Below, in pieces: positions 50,529 through 59,231 of a stretch of 64,000 bases of DNA (positions are counted from its first letter, which is position 1; each line of letters begins with the position of its first letter). The translations under genes were made by a program, and so were the position numbers. The stretch is from the NCBI RefSeq assembly GCF_032397745.1, contig NZ_CP135921.1:4266501-4330500 (forward strand), read 5' to 3'. The notes below the pieces were generated by a model. The model did no database searches and had not been told where the DNA came from. It worked only from the letters and a program-made list of their open reading frames with translations. The DNA is from Bradyrhizobium prioriisuperbiae (GTDB taxonomy: Bacteria; Pseudomonadota; Alphaproteobacteria; Rhizobiales; Xanthobacteraceae).

Positions 50529-51896
50529 TCAGCCGGCGACTGCAGCGGCCGGCGTAAACCGCAGGGTGAACTGCGCCCCGCCGGAGGGCAGGTTCTCCAC
50601 CGCGATGGTTGCGCCGTGGTCCTCGACCACGCCGCGCACGATCGAAAGGCCGAGGCCGGCCCCGTCGGCGCGCTGCCGGTCGCCGCGCCAGAAGCGCTGG
50701 AAGATCAGTTCGCGCTGCTCCAGCGCGATGCCGGGCCCGCTGTCGCTGACGCGGACCGCGCCGTCATCGTCGATCGTGATCTCCACGGTGGTGCCGCGCT
50801 CGGTGTGGCGAATGGCATTCTCGGCGAGATTGCGGATCGCCCGCCGCAGCATCTCGGCACTGCCCCTGACCGCCACGACGTCGTCGACACCCTTCAGCGC
50901 GATGTCCTTTCCGGCGGCGAGCGCCAGCGGCGCCAGCGCTTCCACCACGTCGGAACAGACCGCATGCAGGTCGGCCGTCTCCGACGGGTCGACCACCAGC
51001 GTATCGAGTTCGGCGATTTCGAGCAGTTGGCCGACGATGCGGCTCATGCTCTCGATGTCACGATGCAGGTCGGCGGTGGCGGCCTTGTCACTGAGCGTAT
51101 CGAGCCGCGTCCGCAGGATCGCCAGCGGCGTGCGTAACTCGTGCGCGGCATCGGCGGTGAACTGGCGCTGTACGCGAAAGCCGGCCTCCAGCCGATCGAA
51201 CGCCTGATTGACCGCGGTGACCAGCGGCAAAATTTCGCTCGGAATCTGCTCGACCGGCAGCCGGACGTCGGTCCGGGCGGGGCCGACGTTCTTCGCCTCT
51301 TCGGAGGCCTTCAGCAGCGGCGTGATGGCGCGGCGGAAAATGAAGATGTCGGTTGCGAGCAGCAGCAGCAGGATCGGGATCGTGATCCACCCGACGCGGC
51401 GAAAGAAATTGGCAACGATATCGTCGGTGATGACGTCGCGATGGGCCAGATCCTCGGCGACGCGGACCCGCAGGATCTGACCGGCGACGTGCTTCTGTAC
51501 GCTGCCGCCGGCGATCATGCTGCCGGTGTCGCTGATGCCCTGAAACGCCGCGTCGGCTGCTGTCATATCGGCCGGGAAAATCGGCGTGCGATCCCGGTGC
51601 GACGAGAACAGCACATGCTCGGACGCATCGATCACGTCGTAGGCATAGCGTCCGTAGGCATCCGAATACTGGTCGCGCAGGCCCTGCGGCAGCACCAGCG
51701 TCGGCGTGTTGTCGGGCGCTGCCGCAAGATGGCGGGCAATCGTCTCGGCCTGTTCGCGCATCGCGTCGCGATGCAATTGGCTGATTTCCGAATTCAGCAG
51801 ATAGAAAAGCACCAGCGGCATGACAATCGCCGTCAGCGCGATGGCGACGATGTGCAGGAAGACGATCCGCGATGTCAGGGATTCGAAGCGGATCAC
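50529..51896 (-). CDS. Two-component sensor histidine kinase
   Basis: 455 residues. TM1 at about 10-35 and TM2 at about 170-190 flank a periplasmic sensor region of about 135 residues. A HAMP-like linker follows, then the H-box DAAHELRTPLAIL near residue 250. The ATPase parts come next: N-box NLAENAIRHTE, G1 SDSGPGI, F-box FQRFWRG and G2 GAGLGLSIV. It resembles the QseC/TctE-type kinases. It is co-transcribed with its response regulator (4-nt overlap), and the pair is divergent from the RND efflux genes. Confidence 0.92.
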   Translation of the reverse strand: MIRFESLTSRIVFLHIVAIALTAIVMPLVLFYLLNSEISQLHRDAMREQAETIARHLAAAPDNTPTLVLPQGLRDQYSDAYGRYAYDVIDASEHVLFSSHRDRTPIFPADMTAADAAFQGISDTGSMIAGGSVQKHVAGQILRVRVAEDLAHRDVITDDIVANFFRRVGWITIPILLLLLATDIFIFRRAITPLLKASEEAKNVGPARTDVRLPVEQIPSEILPLVTAVNQAFDRLEAGFRVQRQFTADAAHELRTPLAILRTRLDTLSDKAATADLHRDIESMSRIVGQLLEIAELDTLVVDPSETADLHAVCSDVVEALAPLALAAGKDIALKGVDDVVAVRGSAEMLRRAIRNLAENAIRHTERGTTVEITIDDDGAVRVSDSGPGIALEQRELIFQRFWRGDRQRADGAGLGLSIVRGVVEDHGATIAVENLPSGGAQFTLRFTPAAAVAG

Positions 51897-52570
51897 GCTT
51901 TCTCCTCCACCATCAGGTAACCGACGCCGCGCACGGTATGAATCTGGACTTTTGCGCCGTTGTCCGCGAGCTGCTTGCGTAGCCGGAATACATAGACCTC
52001 GACCGCATTGGAGCCGACGTCGCCTGATAGCCCGAAGATATGGTCCTCGACATTCTTCTTCGGCACCACGCGGCCCTGCCGGCGCAGCAGGATTTCCAGC
52101 ACCGAGGTCTCGCGCGCCGAGAACACATGCGGGGCATCGTCGATGAACACCTGGCGGCTTTCGGTATCGTACACCAGGTTGGCGAGCCGCAACGAGGCGC
52201 CGAGCAGTTGTCCCGGGCGGCGCAGGATCGCCTCCAGCCGCGCCACCAGTTCTTCCAGGGCGAACGGCTTCACCAGGTAGTCATCGGCCCCGCTGCGCAA
52301 GCCTCCGACCCGATCCTCGATGCCGCTGCGTGCGGTCAGCACCAGCACCGGCAGCGGATCCCTGCGATGACGGATTTCGCGAAGGATCGCCAGTCCGTCA
52401 CCGTCGGGCAGGCCGAGATCGAGCACCAGCGCCGCGTAATGAACAGCCGTGAGCGCCGCGCGTGCTTCCGCCGCGGTGTCGACGATGTCGGCCGCATAGC
52501 CCGCCGCCAGCAGCCCTTTGGCCAGCAGCTGCGAGAGTTCGACATTGTCCTCGACGATCAGCAGTCTCAT
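51893..52570 (-). CDS. OmpR-family response regulator
   Basis: 225 residues. The receiver domain at 1-115 has the phospho-acceptor in AALVLDLGLPDGDG and conserved VLTARSG and LVKPFALEEL. The winged-helix DNA-binding domain at 125-220 includes SAREISVLEILL-type FSARETSVLEILLRRQ, NAVEVYVFRLRKQL and VRGVGYLMV. It starts 255 nt from the divergent RND adaptor gene. Control of that efflux operon is the natural inference. Confidence 0.92.
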   Translation of the reverse strand: MRLLIVEDNVELSQLLAKGLLAAGYAADIVDTAAEARAALTAVHYAALVLDLGLPDGDGLAILREIRHRRDPLPVLVLTARSGIEDRVGGLRSGADDYLVKPFALEELVARLEAILRRPGQLLGASLRLANLVYDTESRQVFIDDAPHVFSARETSVLEILLRRQGRVVPKKNVEDHIFGLSGDVGSNAVEVYVFRLRKQLADNGAKVQIHTVRGVGYLMVEEKA

Positions 52571-52825
52571 GCGGATGGTTCACGTGGTGCGCAGCCATCC
52601 CGATGGTGCGCGAAGCGGGTTTGGCACGGTCCTGACAGGACGTGCCTGTGCGTGGTAGCCGACCCCGGCCGCTTTGTCATCGCAACAATCTGCATCGGTC
52701 GGGGGGGCCTGTAAGGTGGGCGTAAGCTGACTTTGCTACGCGGAACCGGGGCCGCGATGCCGGCCGTTGAATATCCGCGTCGTCGTGCGCGGCAATCCGG
52801 GCCGACCGGGCAGCAGGCAGGGACC
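52571..52825. promoter_or_regulatory. Divergent control region, two-component system / RND efflux operon
   Basis: 255 nt between the response regulator and the membrane fusion protein gene. No clear direct repeat of the OmpR type could be fixed by eye. The frame of the adaptor gene is open upstream of 52826, but without a ribosome-binding site. Confidence 0.5.
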
Positions 52826-54094
52826 ATGGCGATGTCGATGAAACAGCGGATCCGGCACAAGCATGTTGCCATGCTTGCGGCCTGCGCGGTGTTGGTCGTG
52901 GCGGGCGGGTTGATGATTCACGACGGCGTGGCGGAAAGCATCAAGCCATTTGCCAACCGGGCTTTGCCGCAAAAAACAAGTCTGACCGCGGATGCGGATC
53001 GCGGCGCCGCCGTACAGACGGCCGATGCGACCGGGCCATCCGTGGAGCTGAACGGCAAGCAGGCGGGCGCCTTCGGGGTCGCGCCGGCCGAGCTGCGCGA
53101 ATTTCGCACCGTGAAGAATTCGGTGGGTTCGATCGGCTTCAACGAGAACATGCTGGTGCAGTCGTTCACGCCCAGCGCGGGCAAGATCGTCGACACCTTC
53201 TTCAATGTCGGCGACGAAGTGAAGAAGGGCGAGGCGCTGTTCACCATCGACAGCCCCGATCTGCTGCAGGCGGAATCCTCGCTGCTGACGAGCGCCGGCG
53301 TGTTCGGGCTGCAGACCCGCACGCTCGCCCGCGTCCAGCAACTGCTGAAGGCCGGCGGCGGCTCGCAGCGGGATGTCGACCAGGCGATCTCCGATCAGCA
53401 GAGCGCCGAGGGCGCCTACAAGGCGGCCCGCAATGCGGTGCGCATTTTCGGCAAGACCGACGCCGAGATCGACCGCATTGTCGCCGATCGCAAGGTGGAT
53501 TCCATTCTGGTGGTTCCGAGCCCGATCAACGGCCGGGTCATCGCGCGCAACGCCGCGCCGGGGCTTCTGGTGCAGCCGGGCAACGCGCCGGCGCCGTTCA
53601 CGCTCGCCGACCTCTCCACCATGTGGATGGTCGCCAATGTGGTCGAGACCGACGCGCCGGCGTATCGGCTGGGCCAGTCGGTGGAGGTAAGGGTCCCGGC
53701 CTATCCCGACATGATCTTCCGGGGCCGTGTTACCACGCTCGGTGCGAGTATCGATTCGAACAGCCACCGCCAGCTGGTGCGATCGGTGATCGACGATCCG
53801 CAGCATCTGCTCCGCTCGGGCATGATGGCGAGTTTTGCGATCGAGACCGCGCCTCCGGCCACGTCGCCCGCTGTGCCGATGGAGGCGATCGTGCGCGAGG
53901 GCGACGGCAGCATGACGGTGTGGGTGACCTCCGATCGTCGCCGTTTCACCCGCCGCGTGATCAAACCCGGCGTCGCGCAGGCGGGCTATCGCCAGATTCT
54001 CGATGGCCTCGCCCCTGATGAGCTGATCGCGACCACCGGCGCGATCTTCCTCAGCAACAAGTTCGCCACGGCGGTTGCGGACCAGGGGGACTGA
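52826..54094 (+). CDS. RND efflux periplasmic adaptor (CzcB-like)
   Basis: 422 residues (or 420 from ATG 52832). The N-terminal membrane anchor is at about 13-30 (MLAACAVLVVAGGLMIHDGV). The lipoyl/barrel-sandwich part contains ILVVPSPINGRVIARN and GLLVQPGNAP; an alpha-hairpin spans about 150-220. The beta-barrel domain has VRVPAYPDMIFRGRVTTLG and LLRSGMMASFAI. It links the inner-membrane pump to the outer-membrane channel. First gene of the efflux operon. Confidence 0.92.
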   Translation: MAMSMKQRIRHKHVAMLAACAVLVVAGGLMIHDGVAESIKPFANRALPQKTSLTADADRGAAVQTADATGPSVELNGKQAGAFGVAPAELREFRTVKNSVGSIGFNENMLVQSFTPSAGKIVDTFFNVGDEVKKGEALFTIDSPDLLQAESSLLTSAGVFGLQTRTLARVQQLLKAGGGSQRDVDQAISDQQSAEGAYKAARNAVRIFGKTDAEIDRIVADRKVDSILVVPSPINGRVIARNAAPGLLVQPGNAPAPFTLADLSTMWMVANVVETDAPAYRLGQSVEVRVPAYPDMIFRGRVTTLGASIDSNSHRQLVRSVIDDPQHLLRSGMMASFAIETAPPATSPAVPMEAIVREGDGSMTVWVTSDRRRFTRRVIKPGVAQAGYRQILDGLAPDELIATTGAIFLSNKFATAVADQGD

Positions 54095-54243
54095 CAGGCG
54101 GCGTCGTTTCCGATTCGCGCGCCGCGCCATCCGGAGCTGGCCGTCAGGCTCAAAAAAATCGCGCACCAAAAAGCAGATCTGACAACAGGTCTGTTCCAAA
54201 AAATCTTCCGACACCAACTCCCTTCTGAAAGTCGCGTGCCGTT

Positions 54244-57200
54244 GTGATCAAGCGCATTCTCGAGTTCGGTCTGACGCGTCGCGCCATTGTGGTGCTGGGC
54301 CTCGTGGTGTTCTGCGCCGCTGGCCTCGTGGCGTTCATGAAGCTCAATATCGAGGCCTATCCCAATCCGGCGCCGGTGATCCTGGAGATCACCGCCCAGG
54401 CGGCAGGGCTCTCGGCCGAGGAGATGGAAAAATATTACACCATCCCGATGGAGGTCGGGCTCTACACCACGCCGGGCGTGGTCAATATCCGCTCCACCTC
54501 GTTCTATGGCCTGTCGTTCGTGCGGATGACGTTCCGCTACGGCGTCGATTATTATTTCGCGCTCACTCAGGCGGCCAACAGCATCCAGCAGAACATCTCG
54601 CTGCCGGGCAATCTGGTGCCGACCATCCAGCAGTCCAGCCTTGTCGGCGAGATCTATCGCTACCAGATCGTCGGCCCGCCGAATTTCGGCCTGACCAACC
54701 TGCGCACGCTGCAGGACTATGTCATCACCCGCCGGCTGCTGACGGTGCCGGGCGTGGTGCAGATCAACTCCTGGGGCGGCACCACCAAGCAGTTCAATGT
54801 CGATGCCGACCTGCAGAAGCTCGAGGCCTACAACATCACGGTGCCGCAGCTGATCACCGCGCTCGGCAGCGCCAACAACAATGTCGGTGGCCGTGAAATC
54901 AGCATCGGCCAGCAGTCGGTCAACATCCGTGGCATCGGCCTGATCGACAGCGGCGGCGCCGACGATATCACCCGCGGCGACAAGGTCGGCGACATCGAGA
55001 ACATCGTGCTGACCCAGGCCAACGGGCTGCCGATCCAGGTCAAGCAGGTGGCCAAGGTCTCGGTCGGCTATGTGCCGCGGCTCGGCATTGCCGGCCGCGA
55101 CCATGACGATGATGTCGCCGCAGCGATCCTGGTGATGGGGCGTACCCAGCACACCAACGAGATCCTGCCGCTGGTGGAGCAGGAGGTGGCGAAGATCAAC
55201 AGCGACGGCAGCCTGCCGCCGGGCGTCAAGGTCGTCTCCTATTACGATCGCGGCGCGCTGGTCGACGTCACCACCCACACCGTGCTGCACAACCTGGTGT
55301 TCGGCTGTCTCCTGGTGTTCGTGATCCAGTGGGTGTTTCTCGGCGACCTGCGCAGCGCGCTGATTGTCGGCGCCAACATTCCGTTCGCGCTGTTCTTCTC
55401 CATCATCATCCTGGTGTTGTGCGGGGAGGATGCCAACCTGCTGTCGCTCGGCGCGGTGGATTTCGGCATCATCGTCGATTCCGCCGTCATCCTGATGGAA
55501 AACATCTTCCGCAACATGCAGTCGCCCGAGAACCGGGTGCGGGTGCTGCGCCAGCTGGCTGCCGGCTATTGGGGCAGCGATCCCACCGCGCCCGCGCGCG
55601 GCGAGGGGACGGCGAGTTGGACCGAACGGATGCGGCTGATTTTCGTCAGCGCATTGCAGGTCGACAAGGCGGTGTTCTTCACCGCGGCGATCACGGTGGT
55701 GGCCTTCGTGCCGCTGTTCACCATGCAGGGCGTTGAGGGGCAGATCTTCGGGCCGATGGCGCGCACCTATGGGTATGCGCTCGCCGGCGCGTTGCTTGCC
55801 ACCTTCACCGTGACGCCGGTACTCGCCTCGCTGCTGCTGCCCGAGAGCGTCAAGGAGACCGAAACCCGCATCGTGCGCGCACTGCGGCAGGCCTACACCC
55901 CGCTGTTGCGCTGGTCGCTGACACATACCCGCGCCGCGGTCGCGGCGGGACTGGTGTTCCTCGCGGCCGGCGGGCTTGCGGCCAGCCGGCTCGGCAGCGA
56001 GTTCCTGCCGGCGCTGGAGGAAGGCAATTTCTGGATCCGGGCGTCGATGCCTCCCACCATGTCGCTGGCGGCGGGTGCGGAGCCGACCCGCAAGATGCGC
56101 GAGATCCTGTTGCGGCATCCGGAGGTCATCACCGTGGTGTCGCAACGCGGCCGGCCGGACAACGGCAGTGATGCCTCGCCGTTCTCCAATGTCGAGCTGT
56201 TCGTGCCGGTGAAGCCGCTGGACCAGTGGCGGCCGGGCATGACCAAGGAGAAGCTGACCGAGCAGTTGCTGCAGGAGTTGCGCGAGGAACTGCCCGGCGT
56301 CACCTTCAACTTCTCGCAATACATCCAGGACAACATCCAGGAGGCGCTCTCCGGGGTGAAGGGGGCGAACTCGGTCAAGATCGTCGGGCCGAACCTGGAG
56401 ACGCTGGAAAAGCTCGCTGTCCAGGTGCAGGCCGAGATGGCCAAGGTACGCGGCGTCGCCGACCTCGGCGTGTTCCGCCTGCTCGGCCAGCCCAATCTCA
56501 ACATCAGGGTCGATCGCGAGAGGGCATCGCGTTATGGACTCAACACCGGCGACGTCAATGCCGTCGTACAAGCGGCGCTTGGTGGCAGTGTCGCGACCAC
56601 GGTGCTGGAAGGTGATCGCCAGTTCGGCGTGGCGGTGCGGCTCGATCCGAAGTTTCGCGAGAACATCGATGCGGTCGGCGACATCAAGGTCGCCACCCAA
56701 ACCTCCGGCGGCGGCAATGCCTATATCCCGCTGCGCGAGCTCGCCGCGATCTCGCTGGATACCGGCGCCTCGTTCGTCTACCGCGAGCGCAGCCAGCGCT
56801 ACATCCCGATCAAGTTCAGCGTGCGCGGCCGCGACCTCGGCAGCACGGTGGCCGAGGCCCGGCAGCGGGTGGAACAAGCGGTGCCGCTGCCGTCCGGCTA
56901 CCGCATGGTCTGGTCCGGGGAGTTCGACAATCTGGAATCTGCCAAGGCGCGGCTGATGGTGGTGGTGCCGATCACGCTGCTGCTGATCTTCGTGCTGCTG
57001 TACGGCCTGTTCAATTCGCTGCGCGACAGTCTGCTGGCGCTGGCCGGCATCCCCTTCGCGATCGGCGGTGGCCTGATCGCGCTGTTCGCCACCGGGCTCG
57101 ATTTCAGCGTATCGGCGGCGATCGGCTTCATCTCGCTGTTCGGCGTGGCGGTGATGGACGGCATTCTCAACATCACCTATGTGCGCGAGCTGCGCGCCTC

Positions 57201-57498
57201 CGGCATGCGGCTCGCGGACGCGGTGTTCCAGGCGTCCGAGCAGCGCATGCGGCCGATGCTGATGACAGCGCTGTCGGCCGGCGTCGGGCTGCTGCCGGCG
57301 GCGCTGTCCCATGGCATCGGCAGCGAGGTGCAGCGGCCGCTCGCCACCGTGGTGGTCGGTGGCATGTTCATCGGTCCGCTGCTGCTGCTCGTGGTGGCTC
57401 CGGCGCTGCGCCAGCTTGCGCTGTCGCGGGAGACGACGGTGCACGACGAAGCCGCGGCCAGGCTGACCGATGTGGCGTCCGCGGGTGAGAGGGAATGA
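54244..57498 (+). CDS. Heavy-metal-type RND efflux pump (CzcA/CusA family)
   Basis: 1084 residues from GTG 54244. Twelve membrane spans and two large periplasmic loops. TM4 carries DFGIIVDSAVILMENIF, with the two Asp and the Glu that define proton relay in heavy-metal pumps, not the drug-pump version. Metal ion specificity is unclear: the Met triad of CusA cannot be confirmed by eye. It is the proton-driven core of the tripartite system with the adaptor upstream and the OMF downstream. A 149-nt gap separates it from the adaptor gene. Confidence 0.93.
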   Translation: MIKRILEFGLTRRAIVVLGLVVFCAAGLVAFMKLNIEAYPNPAPVILEITAQAAGLSAEEMEKYYTIPMEVGLYTTPGVVNIRSTSFYGLSFVRMTFRYGVDYYFALTQAANSIQQNISLPGNLVPTIQQSSLVGEIYRYQIVGPPNFGLTNLRTLQDYVITRRLLTVPGVVQINSWGGTTKQFNVDADLQKLEAYNITVPQLITALGSANNNVGGREISIGQQSVNIRGIGLIDSGGADDITRGDKVGDIENIVLTQANGLPIQVKQVAKVSVGYVPRLGIAGRDHDDDVAAAILVMGRTQHTNEILPLVEQEVAKINSDGSLPPGVKVVSYYDRGALVDVTTHTVLHNLVFGCLLVFVIQWVFLGDLRSALIVGANIPFALFFSIIILVLCGEDANLLSLGAVDFGIIVDSAVILMENIFRNMQSPENRVRVLRQLAAGYWGSDPTAPARGEGTASWTERMRLIFVSALQVDKAVFFTAAITVVAFVPLFTMQGVEGQIFGPMARTYGYALAGALLATFTVTPVLASLLLPESVKETETRIVRALRQAYTPLLRWSLTHTRAAVAAGLVFLAAGGLAASRLGSEFLPALEEGNFWIRASMPPTMSLAAGAEPTRKMREILLRHPEVITVVSQRGRPDNGSDASPFSNVELFVPVKPLDQWRPGMTKEKLTEQLLQELREELPGVTFNFSQYIQDNIQEALSGVKGANSVKIVGPNLETLEKLAVQVQAEMAKVRGVADLGVFRLLGQPNLNIRVDRERASRYGLNTGDVNAVVQAALGGSVATTVLEGDRQFGVAVRLDPKFRENIDAVGDIKVATQTSGGGNAYIPLRELAAISLDTGASFVYRERSQRYIPIKFSVRGRDLGSTVAEARQRVEQAVPLPSGYRMVWSGEFDNLESAKARLMVVVPITLLLIFVLLYGLFNSLRDSLLALAGIPFAIGGGLIALFATGLDFSVSAAIGFISLFGVAVMDGILNITYVRELRASGMRLADAVFQASEQRMRPMLMTALSAGVGLLPAALSHGIGSEVQRPLATVVVGGMFIGPLLLLVVAPALRQLALSRETTVHDEAAARLTDVASAGERE

Positions 57499-57538
57499 CG
57501 GTGATGCGCGGACCTCTCCATGTCGAGGCAATGATTTC

Positions 57539-57690
57539 GCGGCTCCCTCCCCCCTTGTGGGGGAGGGGCGGGGAGGGGGGTATCCAGTCTTCTGAGCCCG
57601 AGAAGACGCGCATTCGGCAACTGCCCCAATCCGCTGCCGAGTCACGATCACCCCCCTCCCTATCCCTTCCCCGTAAATGGGGAGGGAACA
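57539..57690. repeat. Class V G/C-run palindromes within the RND operon
   Basis: Two small palindromes, CCCTCCCCCCTTGTGGGGGA (57545 onward) and CCCTTCCCCGTAAATGGGGA (57663 onward), face each other. They are joined by GGGGAGGGGGGTATCC / ATCACCCCCCTCCCTATCC. This fills the 221-nt gap between the pump and channel genes and could lower read-through. Confidence 0.75.
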
Positions 57691-57719
57691 GCTCGGTGGC
57701 TCCGACAATCGTTTTACGC

Positions 57720-59228
57720 ATGCGTTTCTTCGGTGCGACAGCGCTATGCTTGCTGCTCACGGGCTGTGCGGTCGGGCTGGACTTTGTCACGCCCGCGGCG
57801 CCGGAGGTGAGCCGTTACACCCGCGAACCGCTGGCCTCACCGATGGTGGCAGCGGATGGACCGGCCATCGCGCCGCAGCGTTTTGCCGATGGTGCTGATA
57901 TCGCCAGCCGCTGGTGGAGCGCGTTCCGCTCGCGTCCACTGAACGATCTGATCCGGATGTCGGTCGAGCAGAATCCGTCGCTGCAGGCAGCGGAGGCGGC
58001 GATCAAGGTCGCGCACTACAACGCGCTCGCGCAGCGCGGTCTGTTTCTGCCGCAACTGGGCGCAGGCTACACTGGGGCCGACCAGCAGTTTGCCACCACC
58101 CCCAGCCAGTCGCCGGATCGCTTCACTCTGCACACCGCGCAGCTCACCGTCAGCTTCGTGCCGGATGTCTGGGGCCAGAACCGCCGCAATGTCGAAAGCC
58201 TCGATGCGGTGACGGAGCAGCAGCAGTTTCAGCTGGAGGCCGCATATCTGACGCTGACCGCCAATGTGGTGACGGCCGCGGTTCAGGAGGCCTCGCTGCG
58301 TGGGCAGATCGCCGCTGCGCAGCGTATCGTCAAGATCGGGCGCGATATCCTCGGCATATTGAAGAGCCAGCACGCCGCCGGCCAGGCCGCCGAGGTCGAC
58401 GTGCTGACCCAGCAGGCCACGCTCGCCCAGGCCGAACAGACGCTGCCGCCGCTGCAGAAGCAGCTCGCCGTGCAGCGCAATCTTCTGACCGCGCTTGCCG
58501 GCCGCGTCTCCGCCGACGAAATTCTGCAGACATTCGATCTCGCCAGTCTTCGTCTGCCCGCGAACCTGCCCGTGAGCCTTCCCAGCACCATGGTGCGGCA
58601 GCGTCCGGACGTGCGGGCGGCCGAAGCCAACCTGCATTCGGCGAGCGCGCTGGTCGGGGTCGCGATTGCGGCACGGCTGCCGAACATCACGCTGTCGGCC
58701 AATCCCGGCGTGAGCGCGGCGTCGTTCGCGGCGATGTTCACGCCGGGCACCGCGTTCTACACCGTTGCCGCCAGCGCCACGCAGACGGTGTTCGACGGTC
58801 TCACGCTCTATCACAAGCAGAAGGCCGCGGAGGCCGCGCTGGAACAGGCCGATGCGCTGTATCGCCAGGCGGTGATCACGGCGATGCAGAACGTTGCCGA
58901 TGCACTGCGGGCCTTGCAGGCGGATGCGCGCGGGGTGCAGGCCGCGATCAAGGCCGAGACCGCCGCCAAGGCAAGTCTCGACATCGTCCAGAAGCAACTC
59001 GTGCTCGGGCAGATCAATCAGGTTACCGTGCTGACCGCGCAGCAGACCTATTTCAATGCGTCCATCGCACGCGTGCAGGCGGAGGCCACCCGGTTGGCGG
59101 ACACGGCGGCGCTGTTCATGGCGCTCGGCGGCGGCTGGCCCGCCGATTGCCCGAGCACCGACTGGCGCAAGTGTGTGTTCGAACCGGCCGCCCTGCGCGA
59201 GGCGGCGGCCAAAGCGGAGGGACGGTAA
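57720..59228 (+). CDS. Outer-membrane efflux channel lipoprotein (NodT/OMF family)
   Basis: 502 residues from ATG 57720 (MRFFGATALCLLLTGCAVG). Lipobox LTGC, so the mature protein is lipidated at Cys16. Two OEP (TolC-like) repeats follow, at about 60-255 and 270-470, each with long helices: LNDLIRMSVEQNPSLQAAEA, and RQRPDVRAAEANLHSASAL (the RPDVRxAE mark). The exit duct for the RND pump. In-frame codons upstream of 57720 are the repeat region and are not translated. Confidence 0.93.
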   Translation: MRFFGATALCLLLTGCAVGLDFVTPAAPEVSRYTREPLASPMVAADGPAIAPQRFADGADIASRWWSAFRSRPLNDLIRMSVEQNPSLQAAEAAIKVAHYNALAQRGLFLPQLGAGYTGADQQFATTPSQSPDRFTLHTAQLTVSFVPDVWGQNRRNVESLDAVTEQQQFQLEAAYLTLTANVVTAAVQEASLRGQIAAAQRIVKIGRDILGILKSQHAAGQAAEVDVLTQQATLAQAEQTLPPLQKQLAVQRNLLTALAGRVSADEILQTFDLASLRLPANLPVSLPSTMVRQRPDVRAAEANLHSASALVGVAIAARLPNITLSANPGVSAASFAAMFTPGTAFYTVAASATQTVFDGLTLYHKQKAAEAALEQADALYRQAVITAMQNVADALRALQADARGVQAAIKAETAAKASLDIVQKQLVLGQINQVTVLTAQQTYFNASIARVQAEATRLADTAALFMALGGGWPADCPSTDWRKCVFEPAALREAAAKAEGR

Positions 59229-59231
59229 GTC

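Noticed and set aside
57539..57690. Runs of C and G that could be read as a CRISPR or tandem repeat
   Set aside because: Only two palindromes facing each other; no regular spacers or repeat series anywhere in the window.
53986..57708. A 1240-codon open frame on the minus strand, antisense to the RND pump
   Set aside because: It mirrors the codon structure of the pump gene, is His/Arg/Gln-rich as antisense GC-rich frames are, and has no recognisable domain or ribosome-binding site.
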